Of a DNA stretch of 64,000 bases, positions 8,046-16,260 are shown piece by piece. This DNA is from Gemmatimonadota bacterium (GTDB lineage: Bacteria > Gemmatimonadota > Gemmatimonadetes > Longimicrobiales > Gaopeijiaceae): NCBI GenBank assembly GCA_009692205.1, contig SHZR01000015.1, forward strand, positions 1-64,000, written 5' to 3'. The notes beneath the pieces were generated by a model. The model saw only the letters and a program-made list of their open reading frames with translations, had not been told where the DNA came from and did no database searches. Each line of letters opens with the position of its first letter. The stretch's first letter is position 1. Position numbers and translations under genes: made by a program.

Positions 8046-8822
8046 TCAACCACCCCCCGTGCACCACGTCGCCTGAATGTCGAGGACCTCCAGGGTTTGC
8101 TCGTCGTAGGTGAACCACATCCAGCACGTGTAATCGAGCGACAACTCCTCAGGGATCCCTCCACCGCCACCGCCGCCACCACTCCCGGAGTCGACGGTTG
8201 GCGGGCAGGCAGGTTGCTCCTCGCGGGGCGAGTACGTGGAGAGTGCGGTCTTGTCGAACGAGCTCGGCCCCGCCCCCGGCGCGGCCTCCCACCACGCGGA
8301 GTGATTGGTCATCCCGTCCGCAGCGAGACCGCAGTCCGAGTCGATATTGATGAGCACGTTTCCGAGGATGTGATGCGGAAACGGGTTCAAGAAGAAATGC
8401 GAGTCCTCCCGCGATCCCGGTTGACTCGCGATGACGACCCCGCCGTGCCGCACCGTCGCGGTGATATCGACGCGGCCCTTGTTGCCGATGTAGTCGTGCT
8501 CGCCATACGCTTCGACTTGCCTGGCCCAAAACACGACGCCCGTGTGGGCGTTCCAGATGTCGGTCTCGGGGGTGGCGGGGTTGGAGGGATCCTCCTCCTC
8601 CGGGGGCAGCTCACCACCGGGCACCAGCGCCGGTGCATCGGGGGCAGGGAAGTCGACGTATTCACGAGCGACGAACGCGTCGGGCGAGACCTGCGGGAAG
8701 GAGAGTTGGAGATCGAGCGGCTCCACGAACTCGCCGAGGGCCACCGCGGTGCTGGGCTCCTCCGCACACGCTACGACCAGTAGCGCGACGAGTGGGGGGA
8801 CGATCCTGCGTCCTGGGGACAT
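8046..8822 (-). CDS. Putative lipoprotein of unknown function
   Basis: The protein has 258 aa. The N-terminus RRIVPPLVALLVVACAEEPS ends in a good lipobox (VVAC, Cys about 19). The mature protein has a proline- and acid-rich segment (GGELPPEEEDPSNP), then a part that reads like a beta fold (VWNAHTGVVFW-like and DYIGNKGRVDITATVRHG segments), a run of seven glycines near residue 222, and a C-terminal segment with two cysteines and several tryptophans (LDYTCWMWFTYDEQ, ATWCTGGG). The paired cysteines suggest a disulfide outside the cytoplasm. Unrecognised family; gene reality is supported by signal, codon bias and spacing. Confidence 0.7.
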   Translation of the reverse strand: MSPGRRIVPPLVALLVVACAEEPSTAVALGEFVEPLDLQLSFPQVSPDAFVAREYVDFPAPDAPALVPGGELPPEEEDPSNPATPETDIWNAHTGVVFWARQVEAYGEHDYIGNKGRVDITATVRHGGVVIASQPGSREDSHFFLNPFPHHILGNVLINIDSDCGLAADGMTNHSAWWEAAPGAGPSSFDKTALSTYSPREEQPACPPTVDSGSGGGGGGGGIPEELSLDYTCWMWFTYDEQTLEVLDIQATWCTGGG

Positions 8823-8897
8823 ACGTTCCTCCGGAGAATGGATAGGGTGGAGAGGGGTCCTGATGGAGGTCCGCAGCGAAGCGCTAGCAGGATGTGC

Positions 8898-10169
8898 TCA
8901 GCCGGAGGATGAGGCTGCGGACAGGGACGTCGGTCGAATCCGAACCCATCTCGGCTCCGACGACGAGAACTTCGGAATTGTTTGTGGGGAGCACGGTGAA
9001 CGAGCCTGTGAAAGGGCTCGGAATCGCGGCCAGACGGACCACGCGCCCGTTCGCCACTCCGAGGAGCCGAGCTCGGCCACCGGGGCACCGGTTTCGTAGC
9101 GGTCGACGAGCCAGACGACGCTCCCGTCGGGCATCGCCGCCGGCCGGGAAGAGAAGGAACCCTCATCCAGCGTCACGATGGTCCCGGGCGCGTCGGGACC
9201 GATCCCGACGCGTGCCATGGCCGTGCTGCTCCCGCGCCCGACGGCCATCCAGGACACGGTAACACCCGTCGACTGAACCGTGAGGCTCGCCCGCCGAAGG
9301 TTCACGCCCGGCTCCGCGACGGTCACGCGACTGACGAGCTCCCAGCGGTCCGAGCTGGTGGAGTTGCCGCTCGGCCGCTCGCGGAAGAGACGCAAGGACT
9401 TCTGGAAGCCCGGAAGGCCAGCATCGTATCCGGACAGGAGCATCCACAGGCCCGAGCCCTCGAGGTAGGCGAGCGCCATCTGCTCGACTCGATCCTCGTC
9501 CGGCAGCACGTAGCGAGTCCAGGCCCCGTCGACACGTTCGTACACGTGGACGCTCGCACGGGAAGGAGTCGGCTCCGACGCGAGCCAGACGAGGCGGTCG
9601 CCCGCCCGCACGAGTCGCGTGGCAAGTCTGGACGTGAGCCGCTCGCCCGGAAACTCCATCGGCTCCAGCGCGGTCCAGCGCTCTCCATCGTGCTCGCCAT
9701 ACCAGAGCCCTCGGACCATGTCGATGGCCGGGAGCGAATCCGGATCGACCAGGAGCAGGATGGCCGCCCAGCGACGGTCATCGAGCGCTGCGACGCGGAC
9801 GCTCCCGAGGGTTCCGGGGAGCGGATTCTCGACGGTGCGCACGGGCTCCCCGATGTAGGCCACGGCGATCACGTTCGACGACACCCTCTCGGCCTGGCGC
9901 CCGGGGCGCGGATTCCAATGGTACGACGGAGCCCCGGCCAAGAGCGGGTCGTCTCCCACCAGAATCACCTGCTCGTGCTCGACGTAGACCTCGGTACCGT
10001 CCTCGAGCGCCAACGGGCGACGCTCGAGTCCGCAGAATGACATGAGACCCGGAGGCCCCGCCCTCGCGGCGGACCGCGGGGCGGGCTCACTCGAGCACGC
10101 CACCGCGGTAGCGAACGCTGCCGCCGCGACCCAACCCCTCCGCCGCCGCCCTGCCCTCGATCCGCTCAT
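8898..10169 (-). CDS. Secreted lipoprotein, beta-propeller-like, with apparent 3' frameshift
   Basis: The N-terminus RRRRGWVAAAAFATAVACSS is a lipoprotein signal (lipidated Cys about 25 counted from MSGSRAG). The mature part has repeated W-rich strands of 30-50 residues, such as RRWAAILLLVDPDS, DGAWTRYVLPDEDR and DRWELVSRVTVAEPG, suggesting a propeller of the exo-alpha-sialidase or WD type. No enzyme motif is seen. After VDRYETGAPVAELGSS (about base 9062) the frame turns into arginine- and serine-rich filler. The -1 frame there continues sensibly as GVANGRVVRLAAIPSPFTGS and further to a TAG at 8884-8886. A one-base deletion, real or a sequencing error, is likely, and the intact gene would span 8884-10169. 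Confidence 0.65.
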   Translation of the reverse strand: MSGSRAGRRRRGWVAAAAFATAVACSSEPAPRSAARAGPPGLMSFCGLERRPLALEDGTEVYVEHEQVILVGDDPLLAGAPSYHWNPRPGRQAERVSSNVIAVAYIGEPVRTVENPLPGTLGSVRVAALDDRRWAAILLLVDPDSLPAIDMVRGLWYGEHDGERWTALEPMEFPGERLTSRLATRLVRAGDRLVWLASEPTPSRASVHVYERVDGAWTRYVLPDEDRVEQMALAYLEGSGLWMLLSGYDAGLPGFQKSLRLFRERPSGNSTSSDRWELVSRVTVAEPGVNLRRASLTVQSTGVTVSWMAVGRGSSTAMARVGIGPDAPGTIVTLDEGSFSSRPAAMPDGSVVWLVDRYETGAPVAELGSSEWRTGAWSVWPRFRALSQARSPCSPQTIPKFSSSEPRWVRIRPTSLSAASSSG

Positions 10170-10245
10170 CGCTTCCACTCCGCTGTGCGTTGCGCTCGCA
10201 CATACGATGCAGGCGGACGAAGGCCCCCTCCATGTCTGGATGGGA

Positions 10246-10746
10246 CTACCTCGGCGGCCACTCCGGATGCTCGGTCCGCTCGACCGCCTCGGCCCGCGGG
10301 AGCGCCGCTAGCAGCTCCGCGACCGTCGGCCCGTCGAGGCGGGGGCGCACGTCGTGTGCGACCTCCGCGAGCGGAGCCAGCACGAACCGCCGCTCGCGCA
10401 TGCGCGGGTGCGGCAGGATGAGACCGGGCTCGTCCGCCACCCTATCGTCGTAGAGAAGAAGATCCAGGTCGATCGTCCGGGGACCGTTCGCAACGTCGCG
10501 GCGCCGGCCCATCCGATCCTCCACCTCGGCCATCGCGGCGAGTAGCATGCGCGGCTCGAGCGCCGTGCGGCCCCGCAGCACGGCGTTCAGGAACGGAGGC
10601 TGGTCGCGCAGCCCGACCGGCTCCGTCAGCCAGAGGGACGACACCCGCTCGACCGCGACGAAGCCCTCGAGTGCGCGTACGGCGCCGCGCAGCTGTCCGA
10701 CGGGGTCGCCCACGTTGGCACCGAGCCCGAGGAAGACCTCAGCCAC
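10246..10746 (-). CDS. folK: 6-hydroxymethyl-7,8-dihydropterin pyrophosphokinase FolK
   Basis: FolK transfers pyrophosphate from ATP to 6-hydroxymethyl-dihydropterin in folate synthesis. The protein has 166 aa from the GTG at 10746, which overlaps folB by 8 bp and gives the classic start VAEVFLGLGANVGDP. Further signatures are SSLWLTEPVG, QPPFLNAVLRG, the HPPK segment GPRTIDLDLLLYDD and LPHPRMRERRFVLAPLAEV. Length matches the family (about 160). It follows folB and folP in pathway order reversed, all on the minus strand. Confidence 0.95.
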   Translation of the reverse strand: MAEVFLGLGANVGDPVGQLRGAVRALEGFVAVERVSSLWLTEPVGLRDQPPFLNAVLRGRTALEPRMLLAAMAEVEDRMGRRRDVANGPRTIDLDLLLYDDRVADEPGLILPHPRMRERRFVLAPLAEVAHDVRPRLDGPTVAELLAALPRAEAVERTEHPEWPPR

Positions 10747-11098
10747 GCCGGCGGAGCACCTCGACGGCCGCGTACGGGACGCCTCGCGACCGGAGCGCAC
10801 CTGGCTTCCGGACCCGCACGCGCACCTCCTCGACCGCGAACGCCGTGAGCACCACGCGCGCGCACTCTTCGGCGATCGCTTCGATCAAAGCGAACGGCCT
10901 CGAGCGAGCGACCGCCGCGACCGCCTCGCAGACCGCCTCGTAGTCGACGGTAAGGCCGAAATCGTCGCTCGTCCCCGCGGGCCGCAGATCGAGCCCGAGC
11001 TCCACGTCCACGAAGATCTCCTGTTCCGACGCGCGCTCCTCCGCGCTCACGCCGACGCGCGCACGCAGGGGCATTTCGGGGAGGATGATCCGGTCCAC
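10739..11098 (-). CDS. folB: Dihydroneopterin aldolase FolB
   Basis: FolB cleaves 7,8-dihydroneopterin to 6-hydroxymethyl-dihydropterin and glycolaldehyde. From the GTG at 11098, one base after the folP stop, the protein is 119 aa and begins VDRIILPEMPLRARVGVS, as expected for the family. A further signature is DFGLTVDYEAVCEAVAAV, followed by IEAIAEECARVVL and VRVRVRKPGAL with the conserved lysine. An ATG at 11119 would add seven residues and overlap folP by 20 bp. The start choice rests on family length (about 120). Confidence 0.92.
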   Translation of the reverse strand: MDRIILPEMPLRARVGVSAEERASEQEIFVDVELGLDLRPAGTSDDFGLTVDYEAVCEAVAAVARSRPFALIEAIAEECARVVLTAFAVEEVRVRVRKPGALRSRGVPYAAVEVLRRRG

Positions 11099-11099
11099 G

Positions 11100-11891
11100 T
11101 CAGGCCCCTCGCACTGCATCGACGACTTCAACGACCCGCTTCGCCTGCAGCACGTCGTGCACCCGCACGATCGAAGCGCCGTTCCACGCGGCCAGCGCGA
11201 CGGCGGCGAGCGTTCCCTCGAGGCGCTGGGAGGGCGGCAGCTTGCTCGCGAAGGACCCGAGGAACGCCTTCCGCGAAGGACCGACGAGCACCGGGTAACC
11301 CAGCGTGGCAAGCTCCTCGAGTCGCGCCAGCAACTCGAAGTTGTGCTTCGCGGTCTTCCCGAAGCCGATGCCCGGGTCCACGATCACCTCGTCGATCCCG
11401 GCCGTCCTCGCGCGCTCGGCGCGCTCGGCCAGGAACGCCCGCACCTCCCCGACCACATCGTCGTACGCCACGTCCTGCTGCATCGTCTTCGGCCGGCCCC
11501 GCATGTGCATGATGACCACCCCCGCCCCGCCCACTTTCGCGACCCGAATCATCTCCGGGTCGGAGAGCCCGGTCACGTCGTTGACGAGCGTCGCACCGCG
11601 CGCGACGCACTCCTCCGCCACGCGCGGCTTGCACGTGTCGATGGAGACGCGCGCAGCGACCTCGCGCGCGAGGGCCTCCACGACGGGCGCGACGCGGTCG
11701 ATCTCCTCCTGCTCGCTCACGGGGTCGGAGCCGGGGCGCGTGCTCTCGCCACCCACGTCGACGATGTCCGCGCCCTCCTCGGCCAGGCGCACGCCCTGGC
11801 GCACCGCGTCCTCGGTGCGCAGGTAGCGTCCGCCGTCGGAGAACGAGTCGGGCGTGACGTTGACGACGCCCATGACGAGCGTGCGCGCCAA
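11100..11891 (-). CDS. folP: Dihydropteroate synthase FolP
   Basis: FolP joins 6-hydroxymethyl-dihydropterin pyrophosphate with p-aminobenzoate; it is the sulfonamide target. The 263 aa hold the pterin-binding motifs VMGVVNVTPDSFSDGGRYL near the N-terminus, DVGGESTRPGSDPVS (about 47-61), SIDTCKP, VNDVTG, DPGIGFGKT and GPSRKAFLG near 204. The start is a TTG at 11891 with GAGGA just upstream; an ATG six codons later is possible but would leave almost nothing before the first strand. It lies 32 bp after the metalloprotease stop on the same strand. Confidence 0.95.
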   Translation of the reverse strand: MARTLVMGVVNVTPDSFSDGGRYLRTEDAVRQGVRLAEEGADIVDVGGESTRPGSDPVSEQEEIDRVAPVVEALAREVAARVSIDTCKPRVAEECVARGATLVNDVTGLSDPEMIRVAKVGGAGVVIMHMRGRPKTMQQDVAYDDVVGEVRAFLAERAERARTAGIDEVIVDPGIGFGKTAKHNFELLARLEELATLGYPVLVGPSRKAFLGSFASKLPPSQRLEGTLAAVALAAWNGASIVRVHDVLQAKRVVEVVDAVRGA

Positions 11892-11923
11892 CCGTCCTCG
11901 CAGCCCCGCAACCGCCGCTGCCG

Positions 11924-14575
11924 TCAGTTCACCAACTCCAACCCCGCCGCCAACGCACGCTCGATCCGCACCCTGCTCTCGTTCAGGTGCGCGCGCGTAT
12001 AGGCGTCCAGGTCGCGCGAGCCCATCGCGGCCGTGAGGTCGTTGCCGAGATCTTCCAGGGTCATACGGGCGACCGAGCGCGCGTCGGCCGGCGTGCCACT
12101 GGGCGCGTCCGTCACGAGCGCGATCATGCGGTCCAAGTGTGCGCGCTGCAGGTCACGGCGCATCGACGGCACGGACCTGCCCGCGCGCGCCTCGCTCCAG
12201 ATAGCGTCCGAGAGCGACTCGAGCAGCTCGGGGATCGTGAGCACCTCGGCGTCGCCGAACTTCATCTCGGCGTCACGGATCCTCGCGAAGACCATCGAGG
12301 TGGTGATCTGGTCGAGCAGTTCGCGCTGCAGATCCAGCACCTCCGTTTGGTATGGATAGTCGATGCGCCCGCGGATCGTCAGGTCGCTATCCCAGTGACT
12401 CCAGCGATTCGCGCCGAACTGCTGGAGCACCTCCGCCGGCAGCTCGAACGCGTCCTGGCTGAATCCGTACTCGACGAGGAAGTCGAGCGCCTCGATCTGC
12501 TTCTCTCGGGGCACGTTCTCCCAGGGGCCCCGGCCGCCCGGATCGCCCACGTGATCGCGGTACAGGTACTGTCCGCCGATGTACTTCACGCCCGTCGCGA
12601 GCGCTCTTCCGTACTGGAACAGGAGGCTCGCGAACACCGACGTGGCACCGGCATAGGAGGCGTCGTCCTCGAGGGCGAACGTCGGGACGTCGCGCCACGT
12701 GCCTCGGATCGTGCCCGCGCGCTCCATCCCCCAGCGTAGCGGGTCCTGGCCGAGGTCGTAGGTGTTCACCGTGGGATCGAGCGCTCCGGGCCCGCGGGTG
12801 TCCTCGTCCGTCCCGTACGCGTGCCCGGGCTGCGCGGCCTGCCGCGCGAGTTCCTCCGCGCGCTCAGGGTTGGGCGTGTAGCCGTACGAGATCGCCCAGC
12901 GGTCGTAGGAGCCCATGCCCCGGATGTAGAAGTCCCCGTTGGGCTCCCCGGGCGGAGCGATGTTGGGCGTCGCGTAGTCCATCACCGAGCCGACGAGCCC
13001 GCGCTCACGCGTCCAGTTCGTGTCCGCGAGCCGCTCGTTCGGCGTGTCGACCGAGGCCCGGAAGTTGTGGCGCAGCCCGAGGGTGTGGCCGACCTCATGC
13101 ATCGTCACCCACTTCACGGCCTCGTTCACGTACTCCATCGGAACGGGCTCCGACGGGCCGAGGTCTCCGCGCGCTTGCAGCAGCGAGCGGATGAACATCC
13201 CCTGCGAGATCATCTCGGTGCCGAACGACGCGATCTCGCCGCCCATGGCGAGCCGCTCGAGCTCCTCCGGCGTCGCCGCGAGCATCTCCTTCACCGCGGT
13301 CGCCGGGCTCACCTGGAAGCGCCACGCGCTCCGGAACCCCAGGATCATGCTGCCTTCCATCAGGATATCCGCATCCAGGATCTCCCCCGTGCGCGGATCG
13401 ACCACCGACGGTCCAATCGCGCTGTAGCCCGGCGGATCGGAGACGTTCCAGCGAATCGTCGGGTAGCGGATGTCTTCCGCGTCGGCGCTGTCCGGGAGCA
13501 GCTCGGCGCGGATCGCGTCGCGGAAGCCCGCCTGCTCGAACGCCTCGTTGTACGCCTCCACCGCTTCGATCATCGCCGGCCGGTACTCCTCGGGCACGGT
13601 GCGATCGATGTAGTACGTGATCGGCTGCTTCGGTGTGCACAGGCCCTGCCGGTCAGCCGGGCCGGCGCACTCGAGCCGCCACTTACGCACGTAGCGCACG
13701 AAGAAGTCTCGGCCCTCGTCGAGCGAGAAGTCCTTCTGGGCGTTGAGGAAGTAGCCCACACGGTCATCAGCCGCGCGGCGCTCCATGGGCACCTCGGGGA
13801 GCGCCAGGAGGCGCGTGTGCACCGTGACCGGGATGAACCGGCTGTCGGGTACGCTGCGGAGGTCGGCGGCCCCGCCCGAGCGGAACGTCAGACTCGAGTT
13901 GATCGTCATGTTTCGCGGGAACGACCGGACCGACTCGAGGAAGCTCCGCGACTCGTCTAGGCTCGCCCCACCGCCCCCACCGCGCCCGCCCTCGGCCGTG
14001 ACCGCCCCCCTCATACCCTCGCTGACCCGCGACAGGTCGGACACGAACCAGTCGTAGACGTCCACCAGGTGGTCGGTCGAGTCGCGTGTGGCGCCGATGC
14101 GTGCCGTCGCCAGCACCGAGGATCCGAAGGTGAGATCGATCGAGCGCTGTTCCGGCGAGCCCTCCGGCGCCGCGTAGATGTTCTGGTGCTGCACGAGGAG
14201 CATGCGGCCCTGGCGCTTCTCGAAGGAGACGATGCGCGCCTCCTGGTCGAGCATGGTGCCGCCGTAGATGCCCCCGCTGCCCGGCCCTCGCGAGGCCTCG
14301 AACGACATCAAGAAGCGCTCGCCCAGTCGGCCCTCGGGCACCACGAACAGCAGACGCCCGTCGTCCAGATACGTGTCGAAGAACCCCTCTTGGAGCGTCG
14401 CGTCCTCAGTCATGCGGTCGAAGTCGGAGCGTTCCGGTGTGCTCTGGGCGGAGTCCGGCGCCGCCAACGAATCGGGCGGCACCTGCGCCGCGGCGGAATC
14501 GGGCGGCACCTGCGCGGCGACCGTCGCCGGAAGCGCGAGCAACAGGGCGGCCAGGGCCACGATCGAGCGATCCAT
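11924..14575 (-). CDS. Secreted zinc metalloprotease, DUF5117/DUF5118-type
   Basis: This is a large (883 aa) exported protease. The ATG at 14575 has GAGG seven bases upstream and gives the signal peptide MDRSIVALAALLLALPATVA with cleavage near AAQ. A short direct repeat follows (VPPDSAAAQVPPDSLAA). The catalytic site is MHEVGHTLGLRHNFRAS near residues 491-507, a HExxH-x(5)-H metzincin-like signature. The N-terminal half carries the DUF5117 beta domain (SFEKRQGRMLLVQHQNIYA) and the middle has NEAFEQAGF and GSVMDYATPN, where MDY corresponds to a Met-turn. Role: probably protein degradation in the periplasm or outside the cell. It may be the first gene of the fol transcription unit. Confidence 0.92.
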   Translation of the reverse strand: MDRSIVALAALLLALPATVAAQVPPDSAAAQVPPDSLAAPDSAQSTPERSDFDRMTEDATLQEGFFDTYLDDGRLLFVVPEGRLGERFLMSFEASRGPGSGGIYGGTMLDQEARIVSFEKRQGRMLLVQHQNIYAAPEGSPEQRSIDLTFGSSVLATARIGATRDSTDHLVDVYDWFVSDLSRVSEGMRGAVTAEGGRGGGGGASLDESRSFLESVRSFPRNMTINSSLTFRSGGAADLRSVPDSRFIPVTVHTRLLALPEVPMERRAADDRVGYFLNAQKDFSLDEGRDFFVRYVRKWRLECAGPADRQGLCTPKQPITYYIDRTVPEEYRPAMIEAVEAYNEAFEQAGFRDAIRAELLPDSADAEDIRYPTIRWNVSDPPGYSAIGPSVVDPRTGEILDADILMEGSMILGFRSAWRFQVSPATAVKEMLAATPEELERLAMGGEIASFGTEMISQGMFIRSLLQARGDLGPSEPVPMEYVNEAVKWVTMHEVGHTLGLRHNFRASVDTPNERLADTNWTRERGLVGSVMDYATPNIAPPGEPNGDFYIRGMGSYDRWAISYGYTPNPERAEELARQAAQPGHAYGTDEDTRGPGALDPTVNTYDLGQDPLRWGMERAGTIRGTWRDVPTFALEDDASYAGATSVFASLLFQYGRALATGVKYIGGQYLYRDHVGDPGGRGPWENVPREKQIEALDFLVEYGFSQDAFELPAEVLQQFGANRWSHWDSDLTIRGRIDYPYQTEVLDLQRELLDQITTSMVFARIRDAEMKFGDAEVLTIPELLESLSDAIWSEARAGRSVPSMRRDLQRAHLDRMIALVTDAPSGTPADARSVARMTLEDLGNDLTAAMGSRDLDAYTRAHLNESRVRIERALAAGLELVN

Positions 14576-14706
14576 GACGCTACCTCGGGGTTCTGCGGGT
14601 TCCGGTGCGGTCACCGTCTCGGCTCATGCCCCACCGGCCTCCGGGAAGTCTACGCCCTGGGTGTACCCGGGGGGTAGTTCGGGGCTCCGCGGGCTGCCCG
14701 GACGGG

Positions 14707-14723
14707 GCCCCCAGATTGGGGGC
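14707..14723. terminator. GC-rich hairpin between metalloprotease and lactamase pseudogene
   Basis: GCCCCCA, a 3-base loop, then TGGGGGC: a perfect 7-bp stem in the 178-bp gap between two minus-strand genes. It would sit just after the lactamase pseudogene on the minus transcript. No T-run follows, so termination is a guess from position and stability. Confidence 0.4.
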
Positions 14724-14753
14724 TGGTCAGCAGCGCGCAGCCGTGGCGCCCAG

Positions 14754-15535
14754 CTACGCCACGGGTCGCCCGCCGCGGCGAATGATCTCGGCCGAGACGC
14801 ACAGGTCGAGGATCTCGTAGTACCTCCCCACCGCGTCCTCGCCGATGACGAAGGGATTTGGCTCGCCTTCCTTTCGCCACCCGAGCAGCGGCAGCGCGTT
14901 GCTCGTCGTATCGAGATACGGATGGTTGCTGGCGAGCACGTCGGCGCCGGCCGCCGCAGCGACCTCCGAGAACTTCCTCAACGAACTCTGATACTCGAGA
15001 AGGCTGGCGCGCTCTCCGGGGAGCCCGGTGCCGCCCCAATAGGCGACGACATGCCTCTGGTCTCTTGGAGATAACGGCCTGCTCCCCAGTGATCTCCATG
15101 ACCATGCATGATCAAGAGGTACTTCAGATCGCTAGGGTCGAGCCCCAACGCGCGCATCCCGTCCTCGATGTACCTCCGGCCTTCGTCGGGACTGTCCAAC
15201 GCGTCGATGAGGATGAGACCCTCGCTGGTCTCGACCACCCACGCGCCGTATTGGCCGTGGCCGACGTAGTAGAGGTTGTCGAACACCGCCGTGGGAGGAA
15301 TGACCATGGACTGCCACAAGCGACGTTCGGCTGCTGCTGACCCGGGCTCGTTCGTCGGATGGCAGTAGCGGTCCGCGAACCACCTGAAGTCGCCCACCAC
15401 GCCGACCGGCTGGGCTGCGAGCGAGTCCGCACGGTCGGTGAATCGCCTGATTTCGGCGGAGTCCTGCGCCGTGGCTCGACCGCTCCACAGGCAGAGCGAC
15501 AACGCCACCATCACGACTATCCGAATTCTGCCCAT
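14754..15535 (-). pseudogene. Subclass-B3-like metallo-beta-lactamase fold protein, internally deleted and frameshifted
   Basis: The 5' part (14978-15535) encodes a signal peptide (VVMVALSLCLWSGRATA), the typical MBL strand FDNLYYVGHGQYGAWVVETS and the zinc motif MHGHGDHWGAGRYLQETRG. Just after this the frame becomes SSPIGAAPGSPES and stops. The coherent reading resumes in the -1 frame as HVVAYWGGTGLPGERASLLE, then RKFSEVAAAAGADVLASNHP and GEDAVGRYYEILDLC, ending at 14754. In intact relatives about 90 residues, including the second histidine motif, separate ETRG from HVVAYWGG. So an internal deletion near 15055-15065 removed a metal-binding segment and shifted the frame. The remaining product cannot be an active hydrolase. 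Confidence 0.85.
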
Positions 15536-15616
15536 GAGACTCCTGCCTTCGAAAGCGCGCGAGGGTCAGGCCTGCTCCGGGCTCAGTAGTGAGGCGAGCC
15601 CAGACGCCCTGGGATG

Positions 15617-15997
15617 CTACACGTGAATCAACTCGACGTGGCTTCCGGTCAGCTCGGCCAGCCGCTCGAGGTCGAGCTCATCCGACGTGACGATGCCGTC
15701 ACCATCCTCGGCGAGGAGCACGAGCGCCGCGTCGATCACGTCCGTCGATCCGGCGAGGGCCAGCAGGCCGCCCGCCGCACGTCCTAGCCCACCATCGAGT
15801 GGGCGAACGTCGACCCCCGCGAGCGCCTTGGCCAACAAAGCTTGGCGGGGCCCCCCTCCCCGCCAAGCCTGCCCGAGGACTCCGCCGTGCGTGATGGGCA
15901 CCTCCTCGGTCCGCACGGCTGCCTTCAGCCGACGCCACATGGCGCGGTCGTTCTTGTCGAGCGCGATCAGGGCCCCGCTGTCCAGGACGAGTCTCAT
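15617..15997 (-). CDS. PIN-domain toxin (VapC-like)
   Basis: The 126-aa protein is a PIN-domain ribonuclease of a type II toxin-antitoxin pair. It starts MRLVLDSGALIALDKNDR with the first acidic residue at Asp6. The second cluster is STDVIDAALVLLAEDGDG and the third TSDELDLERLAELTG, so the acidic metal site appears intact. Its ATG overlaps the antitoxin stop (ATGA), the usual order for this family. The toxin frame is complete, while the antitoxin upstream has lost its 5' end, which raises the question of whether the pair is still expressed. Confidence 0.85.
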   Translation of the reverse strand: MRLVLDSGALIALDKNDRAMWRRLKAAVRTEEVPITHGGVLGQAWRGGGPRQALLAKALAGVDVRPLDGGLGRAAGGLLALAGSTDVIDAALVLLAEDGDGIVTSDELDLERLAELTGSHVELIHV

Positions 15998-16260
15998 GCC
16001 GCTCCCTCGCGCCCCTTACGCGCACGTGTACGGTCGCCGGATCCACGGACGACAACAGCGGCGGTTCGGTCCGCGCGCGCCTGTTCGACCATCTCCTGCT
16101 CGGATATCTCGCCGTGTTCAGCCTCGTACGTCTCAATGCCGTCTGCCAAAGCGGACAGCCGCCGTTCCTTCGCCATCCGCTCGGCTAGGGCGACGCTCAC
16201 CCAGGAGCTGACGGACTGGGCCCGGCCGGTAGACACGGCCTCCTGCGCGGCATCCAGCAA
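15994..16260 (-). pseudogene. Antitoxin partner of the PIN toxin, 5'-truncated
   Basis: Recognisable antitoxin sequence runs from about LLDAAQEAVSTGRAQSVSSW through VALAERMAKERRLSALADGI and YEAEHGEISEQEMVEQARAD to a stop at 15994. This is the helical region of ribbon-helix-helix type partners of PIN toxins. The usual N-terminal 10-15 residues (the DNA-contacting strand) are missing: just before LLDAAQ the sequence becomes the antisense of the HerA-like pseudogene. A TTG lies exactly at the junction (16258-16260), and the frame stays open far into the antisense, so a product of unknown start could still be made. The coordinates cover only the part I can assign. Confidence 0.7.

Noticed and set aside
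14978-15535. A naturally compact metallo-hydrolase
   Set aside because: The homologous C-terminal part continues directly in another frame, which shows deletion and frameshift rather than a short family.
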